From positions 457,028-521,027 of the forward strand of contig WBMV01003337.1 in assembly GCA_013396655.1 (NCBI GenBank): a stretch of 64,000 nt of DNA, in the 5' to 3' direction. Position numbers and translations under genes: made by a program. This document shows positions 1-13,159 of this stretch, in pieces (within the stretch, counting starts at the first letter, position 1; each line of letters opens with the position of its first letter). Source of the DNA: Campylorhamphus procurvoides (taxonomy: Eukaryota; Chordata; Aves; Passeriformes; Dendrocolaptidae). The notes beneath the pieces were generated by a model. It saw nothing but the letters and a program-made list of their open reading frames with translations. It searched no databases and was not told where the DNA came from.

Positions 1-391
1 AATTGCAGGGGAGAGAGGTGGAGGAAGGGTTTTCTCTTCCTCTGTCTGTTTTGCAAATTGAAGCCCATGGAAGCCATGGGAGTCAATGGAGTCACTCCAG
101 CAGAGCCTTTAGCCTTTTATTTTTTCTGCAAAATGAAAGGAGAAAAGCAGGGAGAGGCTTTTTTAGCACTCCATTTTCTTTCTTTTCTGAAGCACCCACA
201 GAGAACAGGTCTCAGTGCCTGTATCAAACACGTTGTAGTGCCCCATCCTCAAGCCCTGCTGCTCTTGTGACTATGTAAATGGAGTTCTGTGAAATGGGAA
301 TCACAACAGAATTGAGAGCCTGGAAGCTGTCACCCCCTTACAAAGGTACTCTGGTCATCCCCACACTGTGGGGTTTGTTTCCAGCTTGAAC

Positions 392-398
392 TATATAA
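392..398 (+). promoter_or_regulatory. TATA-box-like motif (weak candidate)
   Basis: CTATATAAGAGG at 391-402 is a good match to a vertebrate TATA box, and a start site would fall near 420-425. The following 170 bases contain AAGTAAAGAC near 530 and a T-rich stretch near 565. That order (TATA, then a polyadenylation-like signal) could also fit the 3' part of an old solo LTR. I see no matching LTR ends or target-site duplication. In AT-rich DNA such motifs are common by chance, so confidence is low. Confidence 0.15.
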
Positions 399-1503
399 GA
401 GGCCCTCCTCTGTGCCAGTCCCAGGAATGCTAGTGACTTCTCACTGCCCTTGGCTATCTTGTTTTTAATTTAATAACCATGCAAGTGCACTTAAATGTCA
501 TTGTTTACTGGTGTCATTGTTATCAAAGCAAGTAAAGACATCAGCATCTGTATTGTCCTCGGGTTTTATTTTCATTGTGTCAGGCTACAATGGGACTTTG
601 AGCATCTAGTTCTTGACTACAGGCACCATTCAACAGGAAATTGATTTCCGTGGGTGACAGGCGTGGAGGCTCCATAAGTTCCCGGGTGAGGCACACACAC
701 AGCAGCACCAACATGTTGTGGGTCTCTATCCTTTTTCTTCTAAGGCTGAGGCTCTCAAATCCTACCTGCCTTTTACTGAACCCACACATCTTCCAGCTGA
801 GCATGAAGACACTGGTGCTGGAGTATAGTTCAGTATTTCCCACGAATTGTACCTGCTTCCAAATTAGGCAAACACTAAGGAAAGAGGCAAGCACATGTGG
901 GGTGGGGGGAGCAGAGATTTTTACAGAGAATAACTGATGATGCATCACCATGGACAGGAGCCTTAAGGGCAAAATACAGTGCTTGTCAGTTCACGTTTGT
1001 CTGGTCTCGGAGAAGAGGCATTTTCAGGCTCTGCATCAAGATAGCTATAACAAGCTGAGTTGAGAGACTTCAATACATGCCCAGCTATGAGTATGGACAC
1101 TGATGAGAAAGCTTATGTGTGCCTACTCACATTCATTTCATAGAAGTAGACACTTAGCTCATTCAAAAATACAGCTGGCATGATAAGCCTTTGAGAGTAC
1201 AAAATACATATGAGGGTGTTCAGTTTTCAGTCAGGGTTATGCCATTTTTAATGGCCATATACTTACCCTGTCTGGTACATTTATTCAGTTTTGAGCCGAA
1301 CTAGATTCAATGATTTTCATCATTTTTTTTCACCTCTGTTGACATTGTCTGACAAGACTGTTCAGGCTCAGACTGTGTAGAAAAAATAAACTTTGGTGCC
1401 AGATTTTGAGCCATCAGCAGTGTTCACTCTCATCTTTATTCTATTATTCTGTTGCAAAGGAACTTTCAGCTCAGGAGCTACAATGGAAATAAAACAACTC
1501 CAG

Positions 1504-1536
1504 TTCTTCCCCCCCCCCATCCCCCCTTCTTTTTCC
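1504..1536 (+). repeat. C-rich pyrimidine tract
   Basis: A run of ten C at 1509-1518 is followed by AT, six C and a T/C run to 1536. This is a simple low-complexity tract with no coding meaning. Runs of this kind are prone to length variation and sequencing error. Confidence 0.85.
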
Positions 1537-4500
1537 ATCTTGTGATCTTAACCCAGCTGGTGAGGGAGAAAATTCCCATGTGAGGCATGTGGGTGGAGCC
1601 CAATTGTGTAAGCTCCAGGCTTGCAAAGTGTTTGGCATGGATCCGCTCACTGGCTTTGTTTTCAATGGCCGGACACAGAGGGAAGGCACATTCAGCACAT
1701 TAACAGCTGCCACCTGTTGCTCTGTTCTACTTCAGAGGAACCCTGAGGATGGGGAATCACACTGTGCTGTGGCCCTTGATCTCCAGGGCAGTTTGATATA
1801 TCAGGGGTGTGCAATTGTCCCCACACTTTTCTTGCTTTTCCAAGGCTCTCACAGGACATGATGCAGGTGGATTTGGGAGTCCAAATGGAGAAGAGGTCCT
1901 TGGAGCAACTTGAGCACTGCTCTGGTACAGGTGACTAGAAGGCATTTTCAAGCTTCAGTTGATGTGGCTGTCCTGAAGACAAACCCTTCTTGGTTAATTC
2001 ACTGCAATCAGAAATTTCTCTGCCACAGACTACTCCAGAAATCTTAAGTACCTCAAGCCTAAGTACAAGGAATAGCAAGAAAATGCAAAGGGAAAGAACC
2101 TACTAACCTTGTCAATGACATTTGTAGGACCATCCACCAGATTTCTCCCCTCCTTGTGCAGTAGAGCTTAAATTGATCTCCATTCCAATGCACTTTCCTA
2201 TTCATATGTAAAGAAAAAAAATCACTAATGCAGCTAATTCTCAGTATCTTGAAGCAATTGACACAAGTACATGAATTAACTCATCACTTTATATCATATA
2301 CTTGAGGCAAATGTGCTATTTGGAGTACCTCTTGGTAAGAATAAGCAATTTAACATCCATTAGTATTAGGAATATTCTGTTTCATTAAAACCACAGTCAT
2401 CCATCCCTAAATGTAGACGAGCAGAGTGAAGAAGCTATCAAGCTTGTGGTTGTACTAGATAAACTTAAAAACTCTTTATATTACTGGGACCTATGAAAAG
2501 GTTTTAATGTAAATACAAATGGGGCCTTTAGGTTTCCAAAAGAGGGTTCTCCTACCTTTGAAGTTTCTCATAGCTCTGTATGTTTGGAAATCACAGTGTG
2601 GATTAAGGGGGAGAAAGCAATTCTGGTGTAAAGATTTTAAGCTTTCAATATAATTCCAGAGTAGTTTTGCAAAACACTGTTTCTGTGTTCCATTCTGCTA
2701 CTTGCATAGCAAAACTCATTCTCCTTTATAATGGCCTCAGTGCCTAATATTGTGGGAGAGCTGGAATTATATTTTTAAAATAATAAATACCTATCCTCTG
2801 TTTTCATTCAAAATTTCCAAATGACTCAGGGTCACTTTGCCCTGGGCTTGACCTGCAGAATTTACTTCAAACCGCTGTCATTTATGATATTAGGTTTTTG
2901 GGTTTTTTTACTGTAAGTATTAGGAATAATATAAAAGCAACATCTTCAGATTTTAATTAGACTTGCACCACATATATAGTACACTAACCAAAATATATGT
3001 TACAATGATTTGTTCCACACTTACCATAAAAGAATAAAGAAAGAATCCTAAAAAACTTCCAGAAGAAAGAATATTCTTTTTCTTCTCAGTTCAGTCACAT
3101 TCAACCCTCAAGAAGTTCCTCAACTTTAAAAAGCTATTTTTGTCTAAGCAGTAAAGGTAGAAATGTTACAGAAGTCACAGGAATTTCTGGAAAAACTAAA
3201 TCTTTTCACTGTGCTGCCTAATTTAGTCTTAAGTCTTTTCCGAATGTTGAAATACACTTTCAGGGCCAGAGACCTTCCAATTCATACAGAACTGGAATGT
3301 CTACAGCTAATGGCTGCTGACTGAATGAGAGATGGGCATTATTTCACTACTGAAGAATGAGTGGTTGGATGCTGGCTAATACAGAGTACAACCTGCCTTC
3401 CACTCTTCACCAAGGGGCCAGTCCAAATTTCCCAGAAGGGACTGATTTAGGTGCCTTCCAGCAAAGTAAGTGATCTACTCTCCAAGGTACAAAAATGTGT
3501 CTGTGTTGACAACATGATGCTACTGGAAGGAAGTAAGAGGTACTAGGATACTGTTGCCACAGAATGTTCTTCCCTTGGAAGAAAAATCACTTCCTGCCTT
3601 ACAAACTTTACACACATGATAAGACCTTGTATCCTGTTGAAACAGCAACATAATGCTGAAGTCACTGTTACAGTGCCTGATAGGCTTGTAGAGAGGTATG
3701 TCAAAAAGCAGAGGTGTTCTGACTAGGCACATTAAGAGCATAAAATGTACTCCATGACTACTGCGTGTCCACCATAGGGCTTTGGTCAGGGTTGGATTAA
3801 CTCTGAAAGATCCAAAAAGAGTTTGTCTAACCAAGCAAAGGCACTGAATTCTGGTGAATCAGGATTAGTGTTCTGCACCTGTAGGGAAGATACTTTATAA
3901 TTAAGCCTGCACCCTCCAGCAGATCTCAGTTGGAGATACCAGCAGTCTTAGGCAAAAATTGGTTTGAAATCAGCCTAGCTTCCGGCTGAATACCTCTGCT
4001 GGTGAGGAGGAAAAGTCTGTGTGTTTCTATGGCTCCCACACAGCAAAAGCTCACGTAGAACATCTCAAAATGTGGACCTAATACATCCTGATTTTCTTGT
4101 TTTTCATTTCTCTCCAAGATTTATAATTCTGTAAAAAAAACAGGCCTATTTACAAGAATGGTTGCAAAGTTAACCATAATTTTCTTCTCAAATGCATGGA
4201 CACAGTGCCAAACAATCCTTAAATAACAGAGCAGAAGTCAGGTTAAATCTGAAAATCCTATGATTTTCACTTTTCTGTTTTACCAATCTGTGTATAGATA
4301 TAATAGCAGGGGAGAGTTCCATGTCAGGAACAAGACATGTCCTGGCTCAATTGCAAGAACAGAGTTGCAAAGACCGTTGCCCTAAAATTTGAGGCAAGCA
4401 AAGTAGGATCTTCCACCTGACTCATAAGTATTCCACATCAACATCTCTGATAAATGTCTAAAGTGTTTGAACACAGAAATAATATCAAGGGTACTTCCCT

Positions 4501-5070
4501 CATAGCTGAGTCAAGCTGTGACAACAGGTCTTGAAAGTGGATATTTTTGTAATACTTTATCTTGTCATCATCCTTTTTTAAAATGTCTACTTGTGCAGGG
4601 AAGAATAGCAAGGTCCTTTCATGTTGAATGGGTTTAAGGGCAGTTGGTTGTTTACTTCCCCAAAGCTATGCAGTGCCTTTTGTCTCCACATCAGGGTGAG
4701 ACACATTTGTGTCAGGGAAATTCCACTGTAATGTTTTTTGGGTTTTTTTTTTAAGTCACATCTAATGTTAGCTTATCCTGGCTGATAGAAATGTCCCCCT
4801 TTCCCATCTCCACATTCCTACACAATTTGGCCAGTAATAGCTCAAATTTAATAGCACACACAGGTATAAATTTAGTCAACCATTGGCAAAAACTGAGTCA
4901 TTATTGTGTCCTTGAGGTGACTGACTTCCACAAGCCTCCCCTTCGGCAAACCTGGGTCAGAAACACCCAGAACCACAGAGGAAGAGAGAGCACCTAATCA
5001 GCACCCATGCATTTTGCTAGCAGTGTTGCATTCCCATGGGTCTCCATTCTTCATTCCTTCTGACGGATTT

Positions 5071-5230
5071 TGGCAGTTTCTTGGCCACAACCTGTGGAGT
5101 CCGTGGGCCTAATGAGACTAACAGAGCAGCTTGTGATTCCTAGAGCTCTTATTTTAGACTTTGTCCAAGCTCAAGTGCACCTTATCTCATTGCTTCACAC
5201 TTGGTTCAGTTGCGAAAGAGATCTTGGCAA
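5071..5230 (+). repeat. Unassigned ~160 bp direct repeat, copy 1
   Basis: This segment aligns by hand with 6413-6578 at roughly 80-85% identity with a few single-base gaps. The best-conserved blocks are the first 20 bases (TGGCAGTTTCTTGGCCACAA), GAGCAGCTTG near 5126, ATTCCTAGAGCT near 5137, TTATTTTAGACT near 5149, and CTTGGTTCAG followed by AAAGAGATCTTGGCAA at the end. Homology stops abruptly on both sides. The unit begins TG and ends near CA, as an LTR would. However, I find no target-site duplication, no polypurine tract before copy 2 and no tRNA primer site after copy 1. It could instead be two insertions of an old repeat family or a local duplication. I do not recognise the family. Confidence 0.85.
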
Positions 5231-6412
5231 CTCTGAGAGCCATGAAACATTTTAAAGTGATTAATAAGGCAGCACACTTACAGCAAAGGACGACTCCTGC
5301 AGGACTCTGCCTACATTTCATGTTAACATCAGCTAACAATTCATCCAAGTAAAGATAACTAGTAGATTTTCCCCATTCATCCATAACAAAGTCTAAACGG
5401 CAAGAATAAGAACAAAATGTTTAACACATAATATTTTCAGAACAAAACAGATTCAAAACACACTCTGAAAGAAAACAAACCTGTAAATATTGTAAGTCCC
5501 TGCCCAGCTCTTCAAATCACACTTTTACCTGGCTAAATACATACAACATTAAACTCTCTTTTCATTTTCCCGTAATCTCTTCAGCTGCCTTGGTGACACG
5601 TACCCTTCCCCCTTGCTCTCATACTGGACAGCCTGTCTGCTGTACATCTCAGTGCCACTGACACATGAGACTGTATTTCTCCAGGCAACCTCCCAGGGCC
5701 CTGGGTATCAAGGTATCACAGCCAAACCTCACAGTTGCCTCTAGTGCTATAACCCCTGTCACCCTGGAGCTGACTCTGTGCCAGCCTGTGGTCCGGCAGA
5801 GTCCCTGGGCGGTGCTGCTGCCCAGGCACAGGAGGAGGATCCTGTTCTCTCACAGATGGCCTGAGTTTGCTGTGTGCAGCCAAGGGACATGTACCACTAA
5901 AAGGCAGGATGTTTGGCTGGAGGCTTGCAGGCTGGTACAACCTAATCAGGCTGGGTACTGCCACACATCTGTACACTGTTCCCAAGGATCACAACAGTGG
6001 TCCTCAGAAACAGGCCAGCTATCACTGCTGTGACCAGTTACAGCCGTGCTGACATGTGGCCTTTTCTACTTTTATGTTGTCAGCATCTTTAATGAAAAAA
6101 CCCCACTGTCACTTTCCATGCCTCCTGTGTAGTTTATAATTTTTTTCCTTCTCTAATGCGAAGGTTATACATTTCTTTGCTGTAATTTTGGATAAATTTT
6201 CTCCTTTGCTTGTCTATATTTTTTCCAGCAACACAGTGTTAAGAAAGTCTGTAGCCACTTGGTAATACTAGTGGCAAAGTTGCCCTTGTTTCCTCAGAGG
6301 AGAAAGCTGCCTGTGCTCACATTGGAAAGGGTTATATGCTAAGAAATCCACTGCTGCTTTTGTGCCCCGTATAGCATTTCTCTTTCTTCCCTTTGGGAAT
6401 AGCAATCACAAT
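5231..6412. other. Spacer between the two direct repeats
   Basis: About 1.18 kb separates the repeat copies. It contains a 122-codon open frame at 5665-6033 on the plus strand, with an 89-codon frame opposite it on the minus strand. Neither resembles gag, pol, transposase or any other family I know. The segment around 5.65-6.05 kb is more GC-rich than its flanks, which lengthens open frames by chance. I see no transposon internal domain, so the spacer does not by itself support an LTR-element reading. Confidence 0.6.
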
Positions 6413-6578
6413 TGGCAGTTTCTTGGCCACAAACCTATGCAGTCCATGGGTCTGAAATGAGACTAATAGAGCAGCTTGCAATTCCTAGAGCTTTTATTTT
6501 AGACTCTCTCCAAACTCAAGTAGACCGTCCTACTTTGTTGCTTCATACTTGGTTCAGATTTGAAAGAGATCTTGGCAA
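6413..6578 (+). repeat. Unassigned ~160 bp direct repeat, copy 2
   Basis: This is the second copy of the unit at 5071-5230, in the same orientation and about 1.34 kb downstream. It is slightly longer through small insertions, for example an extra A near 6433, extra bases near 6453, and extra bases near 6530. Both copies end at GAGATCTTGGCAA; here GAGATCTTG is then repeated just beyond the boundary. The divergence between copies suggests they separated long ago. Both copies also carry a spurious open frame starting MAVSWPQ, which reflects the shared DNA rather than a conserved protein. Confidence 0.85.
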
Positions 6579-8762
6579 GAGATCTTGCAGTCTCCTTACT
6601 CCCTGTTAGAAAGTGGAAGTGCTTACTGCGATGGTAGCACTTCCTTACCCGAACAAGCCAAGAGACAAGGAACTCTGAGCTAGTCAAATTGTTGAGGTTG
6701 AAATAGATTTATAAAAACCTCTATATTTATTTGTATATACATTTCTCATCCTAATTCTTTCCCCATCTCCTCTAGTAACCTGATATCCCTGCGAGTCTAT
6801 TCCTTTGTTGCATGTTTGCTTCACTTCCTGTCAAATTATTTCATTTTTATTTAGCTTCACCTGTCAAAATACATGAGCTAATTCTCTTTGTGATGACCTG
6901 CCACTGCTTCTTAGTCTCCAGTGACAGGATGCAGCATGTCTGCAAAGCCTGTGCCATGGAAATCACCTGGGCACCTTTACATACACATAAACAGGGAAGA
7001 CAGACCCAGACAGAAATGCCTTGACCAGCTTAGCTCTGCTCTCAGGTGCTGCCAAACAAGGAACCTCCTCTGCTCACAAACGTGTCCCTTTGACACCTTT
7101 CATCTTGGGTTGCTAAATGTTTAGTGTGCAGAGTCTAACACAATGGACACCACCATCTCTCTGAATTTATCCCTCACCTAAAACTTCCTGTGAGGGAACT
7201 TATGTAGGGTTTTTTGGGGGCATAACGCAACATTCTGGTATAATGTATGTTCTGAAATAATTTCTTACTCTATGAATTGACTGCATACTACCTAACAAAA
7301 GGCAGCTGCAAAGGAAGGAACTCTCTGTAATACTATGGTATTTATTTTTGTAATTTTTCTCCTGTGACGTTGGTTGTTATAATTTATCTGACTTCTTACT
7401 CGTTCAGAGCTACAATAGCTCCACACCATGTTGCAGCACAGGAAGTCCTTGTCTGACTAGTCTGATGGTTGTCCAGCAAGTCATTACTTGTGCTGGGAGT
7501 GGTGAAATGCAAAGCCAGAGTATCCTGGGTAAACAGATACCTCTTTCATCTCCTCTGCACAAGTGGGTGAGTGAGAATTGGTGTTACCCAAGACTGCGTT
7601 GATGCTGTTCAAAGTGATGAGTTTTACCCTTAATGTTATACTGAGGGAGCCCATGTGGTGGCCAGTGATTGATTACCTTCACAAAGCTCATTTTCACTCA
7701 GCAGTGGTGAGTTTCAGAAGGGTGATAATAACAGATATCATTGCCTAAGTTCTCTCTCACATGTTTTCCGCTGTCCCATAGAAATCAAAAAGCGATTAAT
7801 TCCTCTAACAGCTTTTGTGGTACTCTGGAAATATTAACATTAAATGGTAGATATTACATATTTACCTGTAGGAGCTGAAGTCCATAATGGATCCTCTTCA
7901 ACAATGAAAACTGAGGACAATACACCAGAAAAGAATTGGAAGGATGTCTGTAAGAAAGAACAGTCAGAAACAAAGCTCTCAGCAGGGATTCAGGACCTCC
8001 ACAGGACCAGGAATGAACAGGAAGGCTATGTCTACTTGTGTGCTTGAAGAAACAGAATCAGAGCTGGAGGCTTTGGAAGGATGCTTGTCTGACCTTGGAG
8101 GTGTGCAGGTTACACAACCCGAATAAGAAAATAGATGGTTCATGTGGACCTGTTAAAAAAAGGAAATACTTCTTTTTGGGAGATTTTAGCTGAGACACTT
8201 CTAAGCACAAACCCTACTTAAAAAGGACAAAACATATAGATTAGCAGGGATCCAAAAGGGATGAAGGGAATACCTGCTGGTGGCAGTTTGTCAGGAGTGC
8301 ACCATCCTCTGTGGCAAAAGGCCCAGCAGAGGAGAAGACTGTGATGGCCGAGGCAGGTGCATCCCCCTGTCTAAGGGGGTCAAATTAGCAGCCTGCTCTT
8401 CCTCATGAGCGGTACCAACCATGGAGGCAGCAGTGCTGGGTTAGGGCACTGTTATCACTCACCCTCTCCTGCTTCCATGTAAGAAGTGGCAGCTGCTCAA
8501 CCCCCTGCCCCTGACACATGCCTGAGCGGCACCTCACAGGGTGCACAGTGTCAGTAGGAAATGGAAGTAATGAGGCTCAATTAAGCAGCTCCCCATACAG
8601 TCGTGGATGAACTTGTCCCAGCAAGAGTACCTAGACCCAGTGGCTCTGCAGGGTGGTTTTGTGATGTGCAGCTGGTTCAAAGCCATTTGTAGAACACTGA
8701 ATATTCCTTCTCCCTGTGGGACACACTTGCCCTTTTGAGTACCACACACACAGGGTGTAGCC

Positions 8763-8772
8763 GGGGGGGGGG
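8763..8772 (+). repeat. G10 homopolymer
   Basis: Ten consecutive G residues are followed directly by CCC. It is a simple homopolymer about 30 bases upstream of the tandem 16-mer at 8805-8836, and is likely variable in length. Confidence 0.9.
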
Positions 8773-8804
8773 CCCACAAAACAAAGGATTTTAATACCAT
8801 CCTT

Positions 8805-8836
8805 TTTATATAGGCCTGTTTTTATACAGGCCTGTT
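8805..8836 (+). repeat. Tandem 16-mer, two copies
   Basis: TTTATATAGGCCTGTT at 8805-8820 is followed head-to-tail by TTTATACAGGCCTGTT at 8821-8836, differing at one base. It looks like a single replication-slippage duplication. Each unit contains the palindrome AGGCCT. No function is implied. Confidence 0.95.
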
Positions 8837-11800
8837 TACCAAGAAGTAAGAATAGACAAAGGGAGAAAAGGTCTCCACCTTCAAAAAAAATCATGAAGAC
8901 TTTGGCTGACATAACACCAGTTTGCTTCTGCAACAAAATTTGGGCATCATTACTGTAGGACAGTACTTACCGTCACTTAGAGAGCCAGCACAACATTTTG
9001 TGTCTTTTCTTCTTCCCAAGTGAGTCTCCAGTAAGGGATTTAGAAGGTGGCCAGAACTTTTGCAGCCTTTTCCCAGAGGTATGTTTCTGCAGCAATACAC
9101 AGATCTGAAAAGGAAAACCATTTATTCTCATTAAGAGTACTTAGGGAGGAAAAAAAAAAGTTTTGTTAAATTTAGTATCATTACACTTTGCATGCTTTTA
9201 TTTTTCCCCACCAGGTCTTTTTTCTCCAGCTGCTTTCATATGAACTGTGCTCCTAAGGTTCCAACCATGATGAAAATGGTACATCAGTCTCTGATGTGTC
9301 TGAGGTTAGGTCACAGAAATGGTACTTCCTTCCTTCAGGGAAGCAATGCTGCTCATGACAAATTTCACACTTTCTACAACATGTGAGTCACTGAGTTGAC
9401 TTTTGCTATAATGTTTGCAGAACTGTACATACATAAGCTTGTACTCAGTGATCAAAGGAGCAACAGTGTTCACTGCAGAACACTATTCATCTGGACAGCT
9501 GCGTGATAAAATGACCTGAGGGAGGGACTTTTGGTGTGGGTTTGGGCAGGAGGTGGCCCTCTCATAAGGTGGCATTCAAAGGAGGAGATGACAAGTCTAA
9601 TTAATTTAAGGGTCCAGGTATTTTGGGAAAGGTTTTTACTTACTGACAGTAAGCCAATGTTTGTATAATTGCCCAAACATGTAGCCTTGGAATAATAATA
9701 ATATTGCTGTTCTCTGAGTTACACTTCATTTTCAGAAGTGACCTGATATCAGCAGAAGCAAAAGACTCAATTTCACAGTTACATAGAAACAAAAATAATT
9801 ACAGAATACATGCAGAAATTAAAATCTATTTCTGGCAATTTGTGTTAAGAAACTAAACATCCCTTAAAGCCAGACAACTTCAACCATTTCAGTTTGGTTT
9901 TGTTAGGATTGGTTATCCTCTCTGTATAACTATTTAGGCCTGAGATCTTTTCTTCATCTGCTCTAATCCTATTCTTTTGCTGCCTTCCATCATGCTAGAG
10001 ATATTCTAGGTCCCAGACAATGTGTATATTCAATAAATGTAATTAAAATGTAACTACAACTATATTTTTCATTTTCTTTATTAAAAAAAATTACATATTG
10101 AATCCTAACAAACTTTATGGACATGTCTTTCCTTTTGAGTCTTATGCAGTATCCACTGAAGACAAATGGGATAATTTCCCATGAATCCAGCAAGCACTAA
10201 TACAAATAATACAGCAACATAAAAAAGCCTTTGTAAAAATTACAGGAATGCCGGAATCTCCTTGACTGAGGATGTGCAATACCAAATCACCGAGAAACCT
10301 ACTCATCAGCTTTCAACCTTCCTGATAACACCACTGAAAGAAAGAGAAGCTTCTTTTCTTATTTCGAACTGTACTTTGGGCTGCCTGGAAAACCATAACT
10401 ACAAACTGGTCTTTCCATGCACTTGTTCCCTCCAAAAATAGCAACACAGCCAATGACCAGATAAGTTATTTTTAAGCCCTGTTAAACAACTTTTGGGGAA
10501 TCACCTTCAGAAACTCCTGAGATATTTTTTGTTCACCCGATTTGGCAATGGTTTGTCAGTAAAGTATTTCTGAAAGAACAACAGAATATTTTTTTCTGGT
10601 GCTGTAAGTGTGAAAGCAAACCTGGGTACAGGGTGCTGTGTCTGTCCTCCTTTCTTTAGTGAGTAGTTAAAGCACCCTGGCAGCACTACCAAGTCCTGAC
10701 AGACCTGAAGAGTGGCATCAAGCTGTCCATTAGCCAGTGGGGAAGGACCCGACAGTGACTTAGAACCGAAGGGGGTGAGACAGAGGACATTTACCTCGAG
10801 TGCTGAGCAATAAGGGAAGATAAGTACTGTAATCTGTGGCCCTTCTTGGCTACATTCAGTTCTCACTGACACTGAAGCTGCCCCAGTTAATGGGCTTCCA
10901 CCACTGCGACCAAAGGTGGAATGTGCACCTCCTGTGTTCCTATTCTGTTCCTATGAAGAACTACAGATGATGCTGTCCTCTGCCTCATGGCTGGGGACCA
11001 GTCTGCAGATTCCACTTACGCCATCAACACCATCAAGGGGGAAAACGTTGCAGTAGGTCTGATCTAGTGCTTGGTATGAGGTACGCTGTCAGTCAGCTGC
11101 TTGACTTGGTTCCATTCCCAGTCATCTAGTAGGAAATGATGGACAAAACAAAAGTACTTGGCAATGAATCGTAGCATTTTTTTCTCTCCTCTGCATTCCT
11201 CACCCACCTTCATTTCACAGCTTTGTTGCAAAAGGCTGAGGAGGATAAAGAAATGGTGGAAGCCTAAAAAGCAATTTTTGATGAGTTTTCAGACCAAATT
11301 CCCACTCAGGTGGCATGTTTTTATCACTCAAACTATAACCTAGAAGTATCCTATGGTTTCTGCCCTGACAGGTTGGATATTTAAATGCACAACCATTTAT
11401 ACTTTCAAGAATTCAAATCTGCAATTTCAAACTGGAATTATGCCAATCACATAGGCCATCTGGCTAAATTCGTTGTTAGGAACTCATAAATAAGGATGAC
11501 ATGGGGTCACTTAATGGAAAGGCACTGACATTTTCTCCATGGTTTATTACTATCCTCTGGCCCAAACTGAAGGGAGCTTATGGTCTCAGCTTAGTTTTCA
11601 GTGGACAAACTGTCTCTGTCACAACTTCCCTCCCCCTACTGCAAAGAATCCATATGCTGCAGAAAACATTTTCTGGACTCAGTTCCATGGCCTGTACCCT
11701 AGCAGCATGCTCACGGACTTCACCAGCACATTTCCCAGGACTGGAAAGGCACCACCGAAATTAATTTTGCACAAGTGCAATGGTCAAGGAGAGAGCATGT

Positions 11801-13159
11801 ACAGACCCTTGCCCTTTCACTTACATGATCATAAGATTCAATAGTAAGTTAAAGAAAAAGAACTCTCATCCTAAAAGCAAGAGTAGGTCTCAGGCTTGTA
11901 ACACACACTAGAACTCTGTAGCACTACCCTGCTCATACATGTGCACACAAGGTCTTTATTTTCAATTGCCTCTTGGCATAAAGAGTAGTTTTGCTTTAGA
12001 AAAAGGTTCAGAAGTGGTATGAGGATCTCACTCATTTATTTCTCCTAGAAAATATCTTCTCTTTTGCCCTACTCAGAGGGATATGCCTTTGTAGAAAGAT
12101 TCAGCACTGCCAGGGGAGAGGAAAAATCATTTCCAGATTCATGGTCATGGTTTTGAGAATCATCTTGGCTGGGCAGTAACGTTAGTCTCTTTGTGTACAT
12201 ATCTGAGGAAGGATAGGGTCTCAAAATAAGTAAAAGGAAGAGAGTGATCTCTTCTGTGTCCTTAGTGAGTAGGACAAGAAATGGGCTTACCTGCAGCTAA
12301 AGGTGATAAGAAACAGCAAAGTTAGAGAAGGCCTGGGGTGGAGGTGCTTGACAGGGACTGTTCCTGGAAAGGTGCAGATATTATTAAGGACATAATAAAT
12401 AACCTCTTGATGGAAAGTCCAGCCCAGTGACTGACAAAAAGTGTTTTGATTGCACCAGTTTGCTGGTTTCTGAGGTCTTCTAGCCTGCTCCTCTGAGAGA
12501 AGTGACACAATATCTTTGTTCTTCCTGTCTGACATCACTTGAGAGTACACCAAAAGCAGCAAGGAAAACAGACAGAAAAAATTGTAGCCTCAGAGCATGA
12601 AACATGGCAAATAAGGATATACTAATGGCATGTGAGCTTTCCTTCAGTCTCCAGGTGAAATCCTGGGGCTTGGCAGGCATGCAGCCAGCCAGCCCTGGGT
12701 GTGTGGGTGTGTGCCTCCCTGGCACTGGAACAGCTGGTAGCCCAACCAGCCTGCAGGTCACCCAAATAATTCAGCCATCTTGCAACCTTTATGAGCAGTT
12801 ATTAGGCAACATACAATAATTTAAAACAAATATGCTTCAGGTAACATGGAGAATAGCTGACAGAGTCCAGGACTAAAGATACCACATAAAAAAATTAACA
12901 CAACAGGCTGCCATTAAAAAGTGAGGCTCACTACACATCGGCTGAGGGCTGCCAGAGTTGTGTTCATATGCCCAGGACTTTTCTTTTTAGTGCCCTTTTA
13001 AAGAAGCTGAAAATATCCACTAACCCTGAGAACAAACATATCATTTTAAAGCAGAATAGGCCTGTAAGACTTTTTAACACTTGTTCGTTGATTATATTAA
13101 TGCCAGAATATATTAAAGAAGTGCAATATAAATTTGATTTTAATTGTTTTGTACACACG

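Larger units (their letters stand above)
1..5070. other. Non-coding unique DNA, no gene seen
   Basis: This AT-rich stretch has no recognisable exon, RNA gene or intact transposon. Short open frames occur on both strands; the longest is 130 codons on the minus strand at 580-972. They have ordinary low-complexity composition, no domain, and overlap open frames on the other strand, so I treat them as chance. Local items inside the block are a TATA-like motif at 392-398 and a C-rich pyrimidine tract at about 1504-1536. Reading it as intergenic or intronic is inference from the lack of coding signal. Confidence 0.7.

Noticed and set aside
580..972. 130-codon open frame on the minus strand
   Set aside because: No domain, overlapping open frame on the opposite strand, and ordinary non-coding composition.
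5665..6033. 122-codon open frame between the direct repeats, considered as an element-encoded protein
   Set aside because: No gag, protease, integrase or transposase motif; GC-richer local sequence is enough to explain its length.
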